Shown here piece after piece: positions 54,976 to 64,000 of a DNA stretch of 64,000 nucleotides; position 1 is the first letter of the stretch; every line of letters begins with the position of its first letter. Below the pieces are notes generated by a model that ran no database searches, was not told the DNA's origin, and was given only the letters and a program-made list of their open reading frames with translations. Source of the stretch: Gemmatimonadota bacterium (GTDB lineage: Bacteria > Gemmatimonadota > Gemmatimonadetes > Gemmatimonadales > Gemmatimonadaceae); the NCBI GenBank assembly GCA_023249305.1, contig JAHFCU010000005.1:1-64000 (forward strand), written 5' to 3'. A program made the translations under genes and the position numbers.

Positions 54976-56241
54976 TCATCGCCGCACATCCTTGTACCCG
55001 ATCACGCCCAGCAAGTGATCGCTCGCGTCCACGACCGGCAGCATGCGCCAGCTGTACTTCTCGAACATCTCCTCGACGTCTTGCTCCACCGCCTCGGAGT
55101 CCACGGTCACTGCGGGCGACACCATGAGGTCCTCGAGCGTCGCCGTCGGGTTCGCCAGGACCAACTCCCGCAGATCCACCACGCCCATGAGCACGTGCTC
55201 CGTCTCCGTGACGACGTAGACATACGTCACCATGTCGGCATCGGCCCCTGACGTGCGAATCCGCTCGATCGCCTCGGCGGCGGTCGTCTGCTTCGGCATG
55301 CCGAGGAAGTGCTGAGACACGAGCGTGCCCGCCTTCGCCTCGCTCGTGCCGAGAATGTGGCGCACACGGTCGGCTTGTTCGCGCGGCACCTGCGCCAGCA
55401 TCTCATTGCGATCGTCGAGCGAAAGGGCCGAGAGCAGGTCGGCCATTTCGCCGACAGTCATCTCCGACAGGATGGACTTGGCGCGGTCGGGCGTCAGGTC
55501 TTCGACGATCTGCCGCTGCGCCCGCGGCTCGGTCTCGAGCAGCGTCTCCGCGGCCTTCTCGGCGTCGAGCTCCGAGAAGATGGCCTCCTGCTCGCGCCCG
55601 GAGAGCTCCTCGAGCGCGTCGGCGAGGTCCTCGCTGGGTAGTTCCTTCATTTGTTCGCGGGCGAGCGACAGCGACACCTTGTCCACATTCGTCGCATCCT
55701 CGATGGACAGCGGCTGCACGTAACTCCACGAGATGCAGCGGTCCTTGCCGAATGCGAGAAAGCCAAGGCCCCACTTGCGCAGGAACCCGTTGAGCGAGAC
55801 ATCAACGTGCGCGATGATCATGCGCCCGTGGCTGCTGAGGAGGTGCACGTCGTTCACGAGCTCCACCTTGCGGCCGTCCATGTCGATGATGGTGCGCCCG
55901 ATGAGGTGCTCGCTCAGTAGGATCCACCCCGGCTGGTCCACGAACGACGGATACCGGTCGGCCCCGCCGTCAGGCGGCATCACGACGATCGCCTGCGGAT
56001 CAATGCGCATCACGCGGTCCCACGGCACGAACTCGTTTGCGAGGCCGCGGCGATGTGCCACCACGAGGCCGACCGCCTCGGGGAACGGCTCGGCGAGCCG
56101 GAAAACAAGGTCCTCGAGCGTGCAGATCTTAAGGTCGGGACGCGACACGGACACGGCGCGGTCGAGCAGCGCCGAGAAGAAGTGCAGTTGGTAGTCCGCG
56201 CCGCGGGGCGCGTGATCCAGCGAACTGGAGGTGGCGGTCAT
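54976..56241 (-). CDS. MgtE N-terminal/CBS domain regulatory protein
   Basis: This soluble protein of 421 residues has a variable N-terminal part, a PRC-barrel-like segment (LIGRTIIDMDGRKVELVNDVHLL, about 110-170), an MgtE-N superhelix (LPSEDLADALEELSGREQEAIFSEL, 200-290) and two CBS domains (300-420; AEAIERIRTSGAD and WRMLPVVDASDHLLGVIGYKD). In MgtE channels these cytosolic domains sense Mg2+ and gate the pore, but here the pore domain is absent. ATG 56241 follows GGGAG; a GTG at 56256 is in frame. The Nramp-like transporter gene ends just upstream, so this may be its regulatory partner. Confidence 0.85.
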   Translation of the reverse strand: MTATSSSLDHAPRGADYQLHFFSALLDRAVSVSRPDLKICTLEDLVFRLAEPFPEAVGLVVAHRRGLANEFVPWDRVMRIDPQAIVVMPPDGGADRYPSFVDQPGWILLSEHLIGRTIIDMDGRKVELVNDVHLLSSHGRMIIAHVDVSLNGFLRKWGLGFLAFGKDRCISWSYVQPLSIEDATNVDKVSLSLAREQMKELPSEDLADALEELSGREQEAIFSELDAEKAAETLLETEPRAQRQIVEDLTPDRAKSILSEMTVGEMADLLSALSLDDRNEMLAQVPREQADRVRHILGTSEAKAGTLVSQHFLGMPKQTTAAEAIERIRTSGADADMVTYVYVVTETEHVLMGVVDLRELVLANPTATLEDLMVSPAVTVDSEAVEQDVEEMFEKYSWRMLPVVDASDHLLGVIGYKDVRR

Positions 56242-56256
56242 GAGGTCAGCTCCCAC

Positions 56257-57588
56257 CTACCTGAAGAGTTCCGGGAAGATCACCGAGAGCGCGTACGCCG
56301 TGGACACGACGAGAACGAGCCCGGTGATGGTCCAATTGGCGACGTTCTGGGTGGGCGTGTTCACGTGCTCGCCCATGAGCGGTTTGTCGTTGAGCAGCAG
56401 GATCAGGAAGACGAGCGCCGAAGGGAGCAGCACCACCGCGACCACCTGCACGAAGATCGTGATCGCGTCCTGTACGTGCGTGCTTGCCACCAGCGAGACC
56501 ACGCCGGCCGTCACGAGCATCGTAAAGTACGCCACGTAGAACCACGGCGCTTCGCGCACGCTCTCATTGAGCGAGTGGGCCCAGCCGAAGACTTCACCCA
56601 ATGACCAGCTCGTGGCGAGCGAAATACAGAGTGCGCCCAGCAGGCCCGCGTCGAACAAGCCGACGGCGAACAGCCCCTTGGCCCACAGCCCCCACTTGCC
56701 AGCCATCACTTCGGGCATGCGATTCGCCGTCTCGGCCGCGGACTCGATGACGATCTGGCCGCCGGGATGATGATGGAACGCCGCTGCGGTCGCAATGACG
56801 ATGAACGCGCCGACGCCGCACGTGAGGAGCGCGCCGACAAGCGTGTCGATCTTGCCGTACTTGATGTCCTTGATGTCCATCCCCTTGTCCACCACGGCCG
56901 ACTGCTGGAAGAAGATCTGCCACGGCGTGATGGTGGTGCCGATGTTCGCCATGATGAGCGTGAACACGGCGCTTGCCCCGAGCATAGGGCCGAAGTTCAG
57001 GTTCGGATGGTAAATGCCGCGCGCCACGCTCTCCCAGCCGTCGGCGACATTATGCGTGCGCATCGCCCAGATGGCGGCGGGGATGTACACCATGTTGAAC
57101 AGGCAGAAGAACAGCGTGATGCGCTCGAACGTCCAGTAGCGGCCCGTGAAGACGATCGCCATCAGGAGCAGCGACACCCCCGTGAACGTGATCCACTCCG
57201 GGATGCCGAAGATGCGCGCCGCCTGCGTCATGCCGATGTACTCGGTGACGAGCGTCAGCCAGTTGATGAGTGCGAGGTTGAAGACGGCGAACCAGCCCCA
57301 TCCCCTGCCGAATCCATCGAAGATCGCCTCGGCGTGCCCGCGCTTAGTGACGGCGCCGAGCCGCACCGTCATCTCCTGGATGTAATAGGCCATGGGCACG
57401 AGCAGGACGAAGGCCCAGAGCATGTTGAAGCCCGTCTTGGCACCGGTGGACGCGTAGGTGGAGATGCCGCCCGCGTCGTTATCGGCGACCATCGTGATCA
57501 CGCCCGGGCCGATGACGGCCAGCAGCATCACCCAGCGCCGCTTCAGGCGCGACAGGCGGTGAATGAGCTTGCTGATCCAGTAGTTCAC
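56257..57588 (-). CDS. Nramp-related divalent metal transporter with altered TM1/TM6 motifs
   Basis: This 443-residue membrane protein has about 11 helices with the LeuT-fold Nramp pattern (GPGVITMVADNDAGGI in TM1, MADIGTTITPWQIFFQQ-type TM6 region here ANIGTTITPWQ). In classical Mn/Fe Nramp proteins TM1 reads DPGN and TM6 has a conserved Met (MPH). Here DPGN becomes DNDAGG, and the Met is replaced in TPW. These changes match Nramp-related Mg2+ transporters, which lost the soft-metal ligand. With the MgtE-N/CBS neighbour, magnesium is my best guess. Confidence 0.85.
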   Translation of the reverse strand: MNYWISKLIHRLSRLKRRWVMLLAVIGPGVITMVADNDAGGISTYASTGAKTGFNMLWAFVLLVPMAYYIQEMTVRLGAVTKRGHAEAIFDGFGRGWGWFAVFNLALINWLTLVTEYIGMTQAARIFGIPEWITFTGVSLLLMAIVFTGRYWTFERITLFFCLFNMVYIPAAIWAMRTHNVADGWESVARGIYHPNLNFGPMLGASAVFTLIMANIGTTITPWQIFFQQSAVVDKGMDIKDIKYGKIDTLVGALLTCGVGAFIVIATAAAFHHHPGGQIVIESAAETANRMPEVMAGKWGLWAKGLFAVGLFDAGLLGALCISLATSWSLGEVFGWAHSLNESVREAPWFYVAYFTMLVTAGVVSLVASTHVQDAITIFVQVVAVVLLPSALVFLILLLNDKPLMGEHVNTPTQNVANWTITGLVLVVSTAYALSVIFPELFR

Positions 57589-57703
57589 GGATGGCCCTCG
57601 CAGGACGCGTCACGGTGCTGACTGAGGACCTTCGCCGCCCCCGGCCTGCCTTCTGGGCCAATTATAGTCGCGGTTGCTTGAGAGGGAACCCGCGGTGCGC
57701 GTG

Positions 57704-58759
<1,056 letters not shown>

Positions 58760-58763
58760 GGCC

Positions 58764-59318
58764 TCAGGGCGCTTCCTCGTCGAGCAGGCCGCGGACGAGC
58801 TTGAGGTTGGCTTCCGAGTTCCACATCGCCGCGCCGATCACGCGCTTTCGAATGACGCCGTCCTTGCCGATCAAGAACGTCTCGGGGATGCCGCTCGTCT
58901 GGTAGTCGCGTTCGATCTTGCCGCTTCCCTCATGCAGGATCTCGAACGTCAGCTTGCGCTCCGCGACGAACGTGCGGATGGCATCCTCGAAACCGGGATC
59001 ATCCACGCTCACGGCCACGACGTGCAGACCCTTGGCGCCGAGGGAATCGTACAGCGCCTGGATACTCGGCATCTCCTGCTTGCACGGGCCGCACCACGTG
59101 GCCCACATGTTCAGGAGCACCACCTGGCCGCGATAGTCGGTGATGTTCTTGGTTTTCGGCGTGCCGCTCGCCATGGTGGCTGCCTGAAACTCCGGTGCGT
59201 GCGAGCCGGGTGCCACAGGAAAGAGGTCGGCGCCAAATGTCCGCACCGCGGCGTAGAGCCCAAGTGCGAGCGCCGCGCCGACGCTCGCGACAATCGCCCA
59301 CTGGCGGCGCGCAGTCAC
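58764..59318 (-). CDS. TlpA/ResA-like thiol-disulfide oxidoreductase
   Basis: This 184-residue protein is anchored by an N-terminal helix (IVASVGAALALGLYAAV) with a periplasmic thioredoxin domain. The active site is WATWCGPCKQEMP, with cis-Pro in GIPETFLIG. It probably reduces disulfides in cytochrome c maturation or copper-site assembly. It overlaps rpe by 4 bases. Confidence 0.9.
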   Translation of the reverse strand: MTARRQWAIVASVGAALALGLYAAVRTFGADLFPVAPGSHAPEFQAATMASGTPKTKNITDYRGQVVLLNMWATWCGPCKQEMPSIQALYDSLGAKGLHVVAVSVDDPGFEDAIRTFVAERKLTFEILHEGSGKIERDYQTSGIPETFLIGKDGVIRKRVIGAAMWNSEANLKLVRGLLDEEAP

Positions 59319-59989
59319 GCCGATTCCGCGCAGCGCGCACGCAGCGCGCGAACTTCAGCCGCCGGATCGGCGGCGCCAAAGACGGCGTTGCCCGCGACAA
59401 ACGTGTCGGCGCCGGCGCGCCAACAGGCGGCGATGGTCTCGCGCGCGATGCCGCCGTCCACTTCGAGCACGGCACGGCTCCGCGCCGCGTCGAGCAGCGC
59501 GCGGGCGCGCCGGATCTTGTCGAGCGAGGCGGGAATGAACGCTTGGCCGCCGAAGCCCGGATTCACGGTCATCACGAGCAGCAGGTCGAGATCGGCGGCG
59601 ACTTCGCGCACACCTTCCAACGGCGTGGCGGGATTGAGCGCGACGCCCGCCTGACAGCCGAGCTCCTTGATGACAGCGAGCTGCCGGTGCAAGTGCGGCG
59701 CGGCTTCAGCGTGAATCGTCAGCACCGACGCGCCGGCCTTGGCGAATGACTCGAGATACTTCTCGGGCTCGACGACCATCAAGTGCACGTCGAGCGGTAG
59801 TTTCGTCGCGCGAGCGCACGTCTCGATGATCTTCGCGCCGAAGGTGAGGTTCGGCACGAAGACGCCGTCCATCACGTCAATGTGCAGCCAGTCAGCGCCG
59901 CCGGCCTCGATCATCGCGAGCTGGTCGGTGAGCTTGGCAAAGTCGACGCCCAGCAGGGACGGGGCGATGCGCACGGTGGCGGCGCTCAT
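59315..59989 (-). CDS. rpe: Ribulose-phosphate 3-epimerase
   Basis: This 224-residue TIM-barrel enzyme interconverts ribulose-5-P and xylulose-5-P. The motifs are APSLLGVDFAKL, HIDVMDGVFVPNLTFG (metal His/Asp), DVHLMV, MTVNPGFGGQ and VDGGI. ATG 59989 overlaps rsmB by 4 bases. The frame is open upstream inside rsmB. Confidence 0.96.
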   Translation of the reverse strand: MSAATVRIAPSLLGVDFAKLTDQLAMIEAGGADWLHIDVMDGVFVPNLTFGAKIIETCARATKLPLDVHLMVVEPEKYLESFAKAGASVLTIHAEAAPHLHRQLAVIKELGCQAGVALNPATPLEGVREVAADLDLLLVMTVNPGFGGQAFIPASLDKIRRARALLDAARSRAVLEVDGGIARETIAACWRAGADTFVAGNAVFGAADPAAEVRALRARCAESA

Positions 59990-61329
59990 GCGGGGCTCCG
60001 GAGTCTCGCGCCGAAGGCGCCATCGGCGCCGTGCGCATGCGGCAGCACGCGCAGGAATCCGTGGTCCATGGTATCGGCGGGTACTGCACCGTCGGGCGGC
60101 GGCTCGAGCCGCCAGCCGGGGTGCGTCGAAAGGAAGGCCTCCACCTGCACCTCGTTCTCCTCGGGTTCGAGGGAGCACGTGGAGTAGATCAGCAGTCCGC
60201 CCGGCCGCACGAGCGCGGCGGCCGAGCGCAGCAGGTCGCGCTGCGCCATCGCCGTGACGGCGAGGTCACTCATTCGCAGCCGCCAGCGGGCGTCCGGATG
60301 CCGCCGGAATGTCCCGGTCCCTGTACACGGGGAATCCAGAAGCACCGCGTCCACCGGAGTCATGGCCGGTTGCTTCGCGTCAAACGCCACGGGAGAGACG
60401 TTGGCGAGGTCGAGGCGCAGCTTTGTTGCCGCGAGCCGCGTGAGCCGCGTGGGCGAGATGTCTGCACTGACCACGAGCGCGGCCTGCCGGGCAAGTTCGA
60501 CAGTCTTGCCGCCGGGGGCGGCGCAGAGGTCGGCCACTACCGAGCCCACGGGAATGGCCGCGTACCGCGTGACGAGTGTCGCGGCGGGATCCTGCACAAA
60601 ACAACATCCCTGCGTGAACGCGCCCAGCGCGGAGATCATCGCGGGTGCGGCAAGGCGAATGGAGTCGGCAACCAACGGTGCATCGTCCACCGGCACGCCG
60701 TCGCTCTCGAGCATCGCTTCCAGCTGCTCGCGCACCAGCCCCCACGGCCGCACGATGACGGGCGCCTCGCGGTTGTTGGCCTCGAGGAGGGCGCGCGTTG
60801 CGTCGGGTCCAAACCGGGCTGCCCAACGTGCCACGAGCCAGCGTGGGTGCGAGAACTCCGTGGCCAATGCCTCAACGGGATCGGTAGGCAGGTCTGCCCC
60901 CAGCGACGACCGCTCACGGTCGAGGCGGCGCAAGACAGCGTTGACGAGCTTGCTCGCGCCGAGGCCATGGCGCTGCTTCGCCAGCTCGACAGTCTGCGCG
61001 ATGGCCGCGTACGCGGGGACGCTCCCCATTTCCAGCAGTTGGTACGACCCCAGCCGCAGCAAGTCGGCCAGGTCGCCATCGAGGCGCGCCAGCCCACCCC
61101 GAACACGCGCCGACAGCGCGTGGTCGAGCCAGCCGCGCCGCCGGAGCATGCCGTAGACGAGTTCCTGCGTCCACCGGCGGTCCCGGGTATCGAGCGTGTT
61201 CGCGCGCCGATCAAAGGCCGCGTCGAGCAGGACACCTGACCGGAGGTCCGCGCAGATGTCCGCGGCGGCCCGGCGCGCGTCCGTAACCGGCGTGCTCGTG
61301 GGGGCCGAGGTGTGGCTGCGGTGTGTCAC
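59986..61329 (-). CDS. rsmB: 16S rRNA m5C967 methyltransferase
   Basis: This 447-residue enzyme has an N-terminal NusB-like domain (RRAAADICADLRSG, ELVYGMLRRR) and a C-terminal SAM methyltransferase: VADLCAAPGGKTVEL, DSPCTGTGTFRRHPD (motif IV Cys) and YSTCSLEPEENE (motif VI nucleophile Cys). It usually sits next to fmt; here an RCC1-type lipoprotein gene separates them. It heads rsmB-rpe-tlpA-tsaD on the minus strand. Confidence 0.95.
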   Translation of the reverse strand: MTHRSHTSAPTSTPVTDARRAAADICADLRSGVLLDAAFDRRANTLDTRDRRWTQELVYGMLRRRGWLDHALSARVRGGLARLDGDLADLLRLGSYQLLEMGSVPAYAAIAQTVELAKQRHGLGASKLVNAVLRRLDRERSSLGADLPTDPVEALATEFSHPRWLVARWAARFGPDATRALLEANNREAPVIVRPWGLVREQLEAMLESDGVPVDDAPLVADSIRLAAPAMISALGAFTQGCCFVQDPAATLVTRYAAIPVGSVVADLCAAPGGKTVELARQAALVVSADISPTRLTRLAATKLRLDLANVSPVAFDAKQPAMTPVDAVLLDSPCTGTGTFRRHPDARWRLRMSDLAVTAMAQRDLLRSAAALVRPGGLLIYSTCSLEPEENEVQVEAFLSTHPGWRLEPPPDGAVPADTMDHGFLRVLPHAHGADGAFGARLRSPA

Positions 61330-61355
61330 GGGATGGGGCGGCGGGCGGAAGACCC

Positions 61356-61361
61356 TGTATA
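61356..61361 (+). promoter_or_regulatory. TATAAT box in the rsmB/RCC1 intergenic region
   Basis: A perfect TATAAT (61356-61361) lies 165 bases before the lipoprotein start, flanked by CCCTG and CAGGG. A matching -35 is not obvious. It could drive the plus-strand lipoprotein gene with a long leader. A strong AAGGAGGTG site near 61449-61457 inside that leader has no good ORF. Confidence 0.3.
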
Positions 61362-61525
61362 ATAGCAGGGGCGGGTGCCGGACGCCCCCGGTCAGACCGT
61401 TACCTCGTGACCATCCGGCCCGTCTACAGGGAGCAGCGAATTGGCACCGAAGGAGGTGTCCGTTTGCCGCGCGCCTATTGGAATACGATATTCGTCTCCC
61501 CCGTCCTTCTCAGCACGGAGTGCGA

Positions 61526-63727
61526 ATGCACGGCCGCAAGCTCGTCACCACTGGAACCGCTGCGACGCTCGCCATCCTCGCCCTCATCGGCGGGTGCGGC
61601 GAGGCGACAACGGGTCCTACCTCGGTGCAGCCACAGGACTTCGCCGCCGCCCTGAAGCTCATCTCAGGCAACCAGCAAAACGGCTCGGTCGGCGCTCCGC
61701 TTTCAGAACTGCTCTCGGTCAAGGTCGTTGATGCCGGCGGCCAGCCCGTCACAGGCGCCACGGTGTTGTGGCAGGTGCGCGGCGGCGGTGGGGCAATCAA
61801 CCCGGCCGCATCCACTTCGTCGAGTACGGGCCTCACGACCGTCGTGTGGACGCTCGGCACGACGCTCGGTGCAAACAAGGCGGTTGCGATCTTGCAGGGG
61901 AATTACGTGCTCGACAGCGCCGTGTTTACCGCGACCGCAGGCGTCGGTCCGGCGTCGCGGTTCACGCTCACATCGGGCAATGCACAGACGGGCCGAGTGG
62001 CATCGCAGCTCGCGCAGGCGCTGACCATCAACGTGAAAGACCAGTACGGGTACGCGGTGTCCGGCAAGAAGGTGACGTGGGCGACCGCGCTGTTCAGCGG
62101 CACGGTAACGCCAGTCACCACCGACACCACAGATGCATCCGGCAACGCGAGCGCCAACTGGCTGCTCGGCGCTTCGGCGGGCATCACGCAGACGGCGACG
62201 GCGACGATCACCGGGCTCGCTCCGATTTCGTTCACCGCGACGGCCACGCCCGACACCTCACGTGTGATGACGCTCGTGGCGGGAAACGCCCAGACGGCGG
62301 CGGCTGGTGCGACGCTCGGCACCTCGCTGACGGTGAGCGTCGCTGACCGCTTCGGCAACGTGATTGCGAACGACACGGTTCTGTTCAACGACTCACTCAC
62401 CGCCGGTAGCACCGTGAGCCCCGCGACGGTCTACACCGACGCAGCCGGCCGGGCCAGCTCGACGTGGACGCTCGGCAATCGGCTGGGCGCGCAAGTGGCG
62501 CGTGCGCGGGTGCGTCCCACGGTCAAGGCGACGTTCAACGCGACAGCCACCGCGCAGTTTGCGCAGGTCTACGCGGGGAACTACTTCACGTGTGGCGTCA
62601 CGGTCGGCGATCGCGCGTTCTGCTGGGGCTTCGGCGAAGACGGCCAGCGCGGCATCGTCGCCGCGAAGTCGGCGAACGCACCGGGCGCCGGCGTGACGAC
62701 GACCGACACGCTCGCCGGGCCGTTCCCGACCTGGCGACAAATCGGTGCCGGCTCGAGCTATGTGTGCGGCATCAGCATCGCGCGGCAGCTGTACTGCTGG
62801 GGACGCCTGTCCAGCGCGACGCAGGTGAACATGCCGACGCTCAAGGTGTTTTCGGGCAACGTCCTTTCGTTCGTGAGTGTCAGCACAGCGGAAACGCACA
62901 GTTGCGTGCTGACCACAGACGGGCAGCTCGGCTGCACGGGATCGAACGCGCGCGGGCAGCTCGGCGATGGCTCGTACGCCGACCAAATGAGCGACTACGC
63001 GAATGTCACCACGGTTGCGCCGAATGCGCGACTGCCATGGTCTGCTATGGCGGTGGGCGGATCGCACACGTGCGCCTTCCCGCGCTTCAGTCCGACGGAC
63101 TCGGTCAATACGCTGCGCCCGTGGTGCTGGGGCGCGAACGGATCTGGGCAGCTTGGCAACCGCACCGTGACCATTGATTCGACGATTCCGCGGGGCGTGG
63201 ACATGACCGGCCTGACGCAGGTGTGGGACACCACAAGCTTGGTTGCCGGCGCCGCGCACACATGCGCGCTCGACATCTCGAGGGCAGCATACTGCTGGGG
63301 CTCCAACGGCTACGGCCAACTGGGCGGCGGCTCGACACTGGCGCGTGATTCCGTGCCGATGGCCGTGGCGGGCGGATACGCGTTCGCAAAGCTCTATGCC
63401 GGCGAGTACCACACGTGCGGCATCACGACGGCTGGGGCCGCCTACTGCTGGGGCCGGAACACCTCGGGCCAGCTCGGCGACGGCACGACGACGAACCAAT
63501 CAGCCCCCGTGGCCGTCAACAGCGGCCTGACGTGGCGCTCGCTCGCGCTGGGCGAGCTGCACTCGTGCGGCGTGGCTTCGCCGACAGGACAGGGCAGCGG
63601 CACGCAGGCGGGCGCCGGCGTAGTGTATTGCTGGGGCGACAACGAGTATGGGCAGCTCGGCATCGGACTGTCTGGGACCAACGGCGCGCCGCTACTCTCA
63701 CCGCAGAAGGTGACAGGACAACCGTAA
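61526..63727 (+). CDS. RCC1-repeat lipoprotein with Ig-like (Big_1) domains
   Basis: This 733-residue lipoprotein has signal lipobox LIGGC (Cys24). Three Ig-like beta-sandwich domains follow (about 35-345), each with a phrase like GNQQNGSVGAPLSELLSVKV and VKDQYGYAVSGKKVTW. A seven-bladed RCC1-type propeller follows from about 350 to 730, with repeats such as AGAAHTCALDISRAAYCWGSNGYGQLGGG. Each blade carries a paired HTC...YCWG, suggesting disulfide-stabilised blades. GGAG stands before ATG 61526. A surface binding or adhesion role is likely. Confidence 0.88.
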   Translation: MHGRKLVTTGTAATLAILALIGGCGEATTGPTSVQPQDFAAALKLISGNQQNGSVGAPLSELLSVKVVDAGGQPVTGATVLWQVRGGGGAINPAASTSSSTGLTTVVWTLGTTLGANKAVAILQGNYVLDSAVFTATAGVGPASRFTLTSGNAQTGRVASQLAQALTINVKDQYGYAVSGKKVTWATALFSGTVTPVTTDTTDASGNASANWLLGASAGITQTATATITGLAPISFTATATPDTSRVMTLVAGNAQTAAAGATLGTSLTVSVADRFGNVIANDTVLFNDSLTAGSTVSPATVYTDAAGRASSTWTLGNRLGAQVARARVRPTVKATFNATATAQFAQVYAGNYFTCGVTVGDRAFCWGFGEDGQRGIVAAKSANAPGAGVTTTDTLAGPFPTWRQIGAGSSYVCGISIARQLYCWGRLSSATQVNMPTLKVFSGNVLSFVSVSTAETHSCVLTTDGQLGCTGSNARGQLGDGSYADQMSDYANVTTVAPNARLPWSAMAVGGSHTCAFPRFSPTDSVNTLRPWCWGANGSGQLGNRTVTIDSTIPRGVDMTGLTQVWDTTSLVAGAAHTCALDISRAAYCWGSNGYGQLGGGSTLARDSVPMAVAGGYAFAKLYAGEYHTCGITTAGAAYCWGRNTSGQLGDGTTTNQSAPVAVNSGLTWRSLALGELHSCGVASPTGQGSGTQAGAGVVYCWGDNEYGQLGIGLSGTNGAPLLSPQKVTGQP

Positions 63728-63730
63728 CTA

Positions 63731-63893
63731 CGATTGAGGATTTGGACTCAGGATTGCGATTCAGGATTCGGATTCAAGACTGCGATGTACGATGGGGCGC
63801 CTGGCTCAGCCGGGCGCCCCATTCGCTTTGCATCGCTAATCGCAATCCGAAGTCACAATCCTCAATCGCAATCCTGAGTCCAAGTCCTGAATC
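63731..63893. repeat. Hairpin repeat, family copy C (bidirectional terminator)
   Basis: This sits between the stop codons of the RCC1 lipoprotein and convergent fmt. The outer arm is 20 bp perfect (63742-63761 with 63864-63883, TTGGACTCAGGATTGCGATT), and the inner stem is 10 bp perfect (63792-63801 with 63813-63822, ATGGGGCGCC). The left edge CGATTGAGGAT is shared with copy B at 18835. The fmt stop codon lies at the right edge. It is well placed to end both transcripts. Confidence 0.85.
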
Positions 63894-64000
63894 AGATCCA
63901 CACATCGCCGACTGCCATCCCACGTCCTTTCATCCACTCCCGCGCCGTCATGCGTCGCTTCCCGGCGGGATGCACTTCCTTGATCGCCACGGCGCCTGAT
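63892..64000 (-). CDS. fmt: Methionyl-tRNA formyltransferase, C-terminal fragment
   Basis: Only 35 codons and a TGA stop lie in the window. The frame reads AIKEVHPAGKRRMTAREWMKG, like the C-terminal domain end of Fmt (xxEVQPAGKRRMSAxEFLRG). Fmt formylates the initiator methionyl-tRNA. Linkage with rsmB, from which it is separated by the RCC1-type gene, supports this. The stop codon is in the repeat edge. Confidence 0.75.
   Translation of the reverse strand, partial: SGAVAIKEVHPAGKRRMTAREWMKGRGMAVGDVWI

Noticed and set aside
61440-61530. Short frame behind AAGGAGGTG in the RCC1 leader
   Set aside because: The frames that follow have no conserved features and run into the lipoprotein gene; I could not support a leader peptide.

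Overview
The window is high-GC chromosomal DNA from a Gram-negative, diderm bacterium. The TamA/TamB-type outer-membrane assembly pair, the SusC/SusD pair, lipoproteins, Lgt, a tricorn-like S41 protease, a FlgD-like C-terminal domain on a secreted carboxypeptidase and an RCC1/Ig-like lipoprotein together fit Gemmatimonadota best. That assignment is an inference from gene style; there is no rRNA in the window. About 90% is coding, with many 4-nt ATGA/GTGA overlaps. I found no rRNA, tRNA, CRISPR, prophage or transposase.

Layout. 1-6 kb: 3' end of citrate synthase, a hairpin repeat, a short MutY, a NicO-type nickel transporter, an MFS exporter, a molybdopterin oxidoreductase and a small Ala/Pro-rich lipoprotein. 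6-12 kb: a tight minus-strand operon glcD-glcE-glcF-HAD-ygfZ-SDR for glycolate oxidation. 12-18 kb: a secreted propeller-like protein, a primary-type sigma factor, aroB, a cobalamin adenosyltransferase, a Ser/Thr kinase and a ferredoxin-NADP reductase. 18.8-19.5 kb: a four-helix-bundle protein gene enclosed by inverted-repeat arms. 19.5-27 kb: tamA-like, tamB and a lipid kinase. 27-32 kb: a GAF/PAS histidine kinase and an NtrC-like regulator lacking GAFTGA. 32-41 kb: P1 peptidase, Sco/CtaG cytochrome oxidase assembly, DMT transporter, HAD, CYTH, an unusual M14 carboxypeptidase, acpS and lgt. 41-49 kb: PP2C, GNAT, pirin, CHAD protein and an S41 tricorn-like protease. 49-54.7 kb: susC/susD plus a broken second susD. 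54.8-61.3 kb: a 37-residue membrane protein, a MgtE-N/CBS protein, an Nramp-related transporter, tsaD, tlpA-like, rpe and rsmB. 61.5-64 kb: an RCC1/Ig-like lipoprotein, a third hairpin repeat and the 3' end of fmt.

The most notable signal is one repeat family present three times. At 203-340 and 63731-63893 it is a bare hairpin, sitting exactly between the stop codons of convergent genes. At 18835-19468 the same arms surround a four-helix-bundle (IVS/Avd-like) protein gene, and the C-terminus of that protein is encoded by the repeat arm. The bare copies look like deletion derivatives of a protein-bearing element, or the protein gene rides in a terminator-like repeat. Other oddities: a HAD protein whose nucleophile Asp is Glu, an Nramp homologue with an altered metal site beside an MgtE-type regulatory protein, and a carboxypeptidase ORF in which a helical domain precedes an internal signal peptide.
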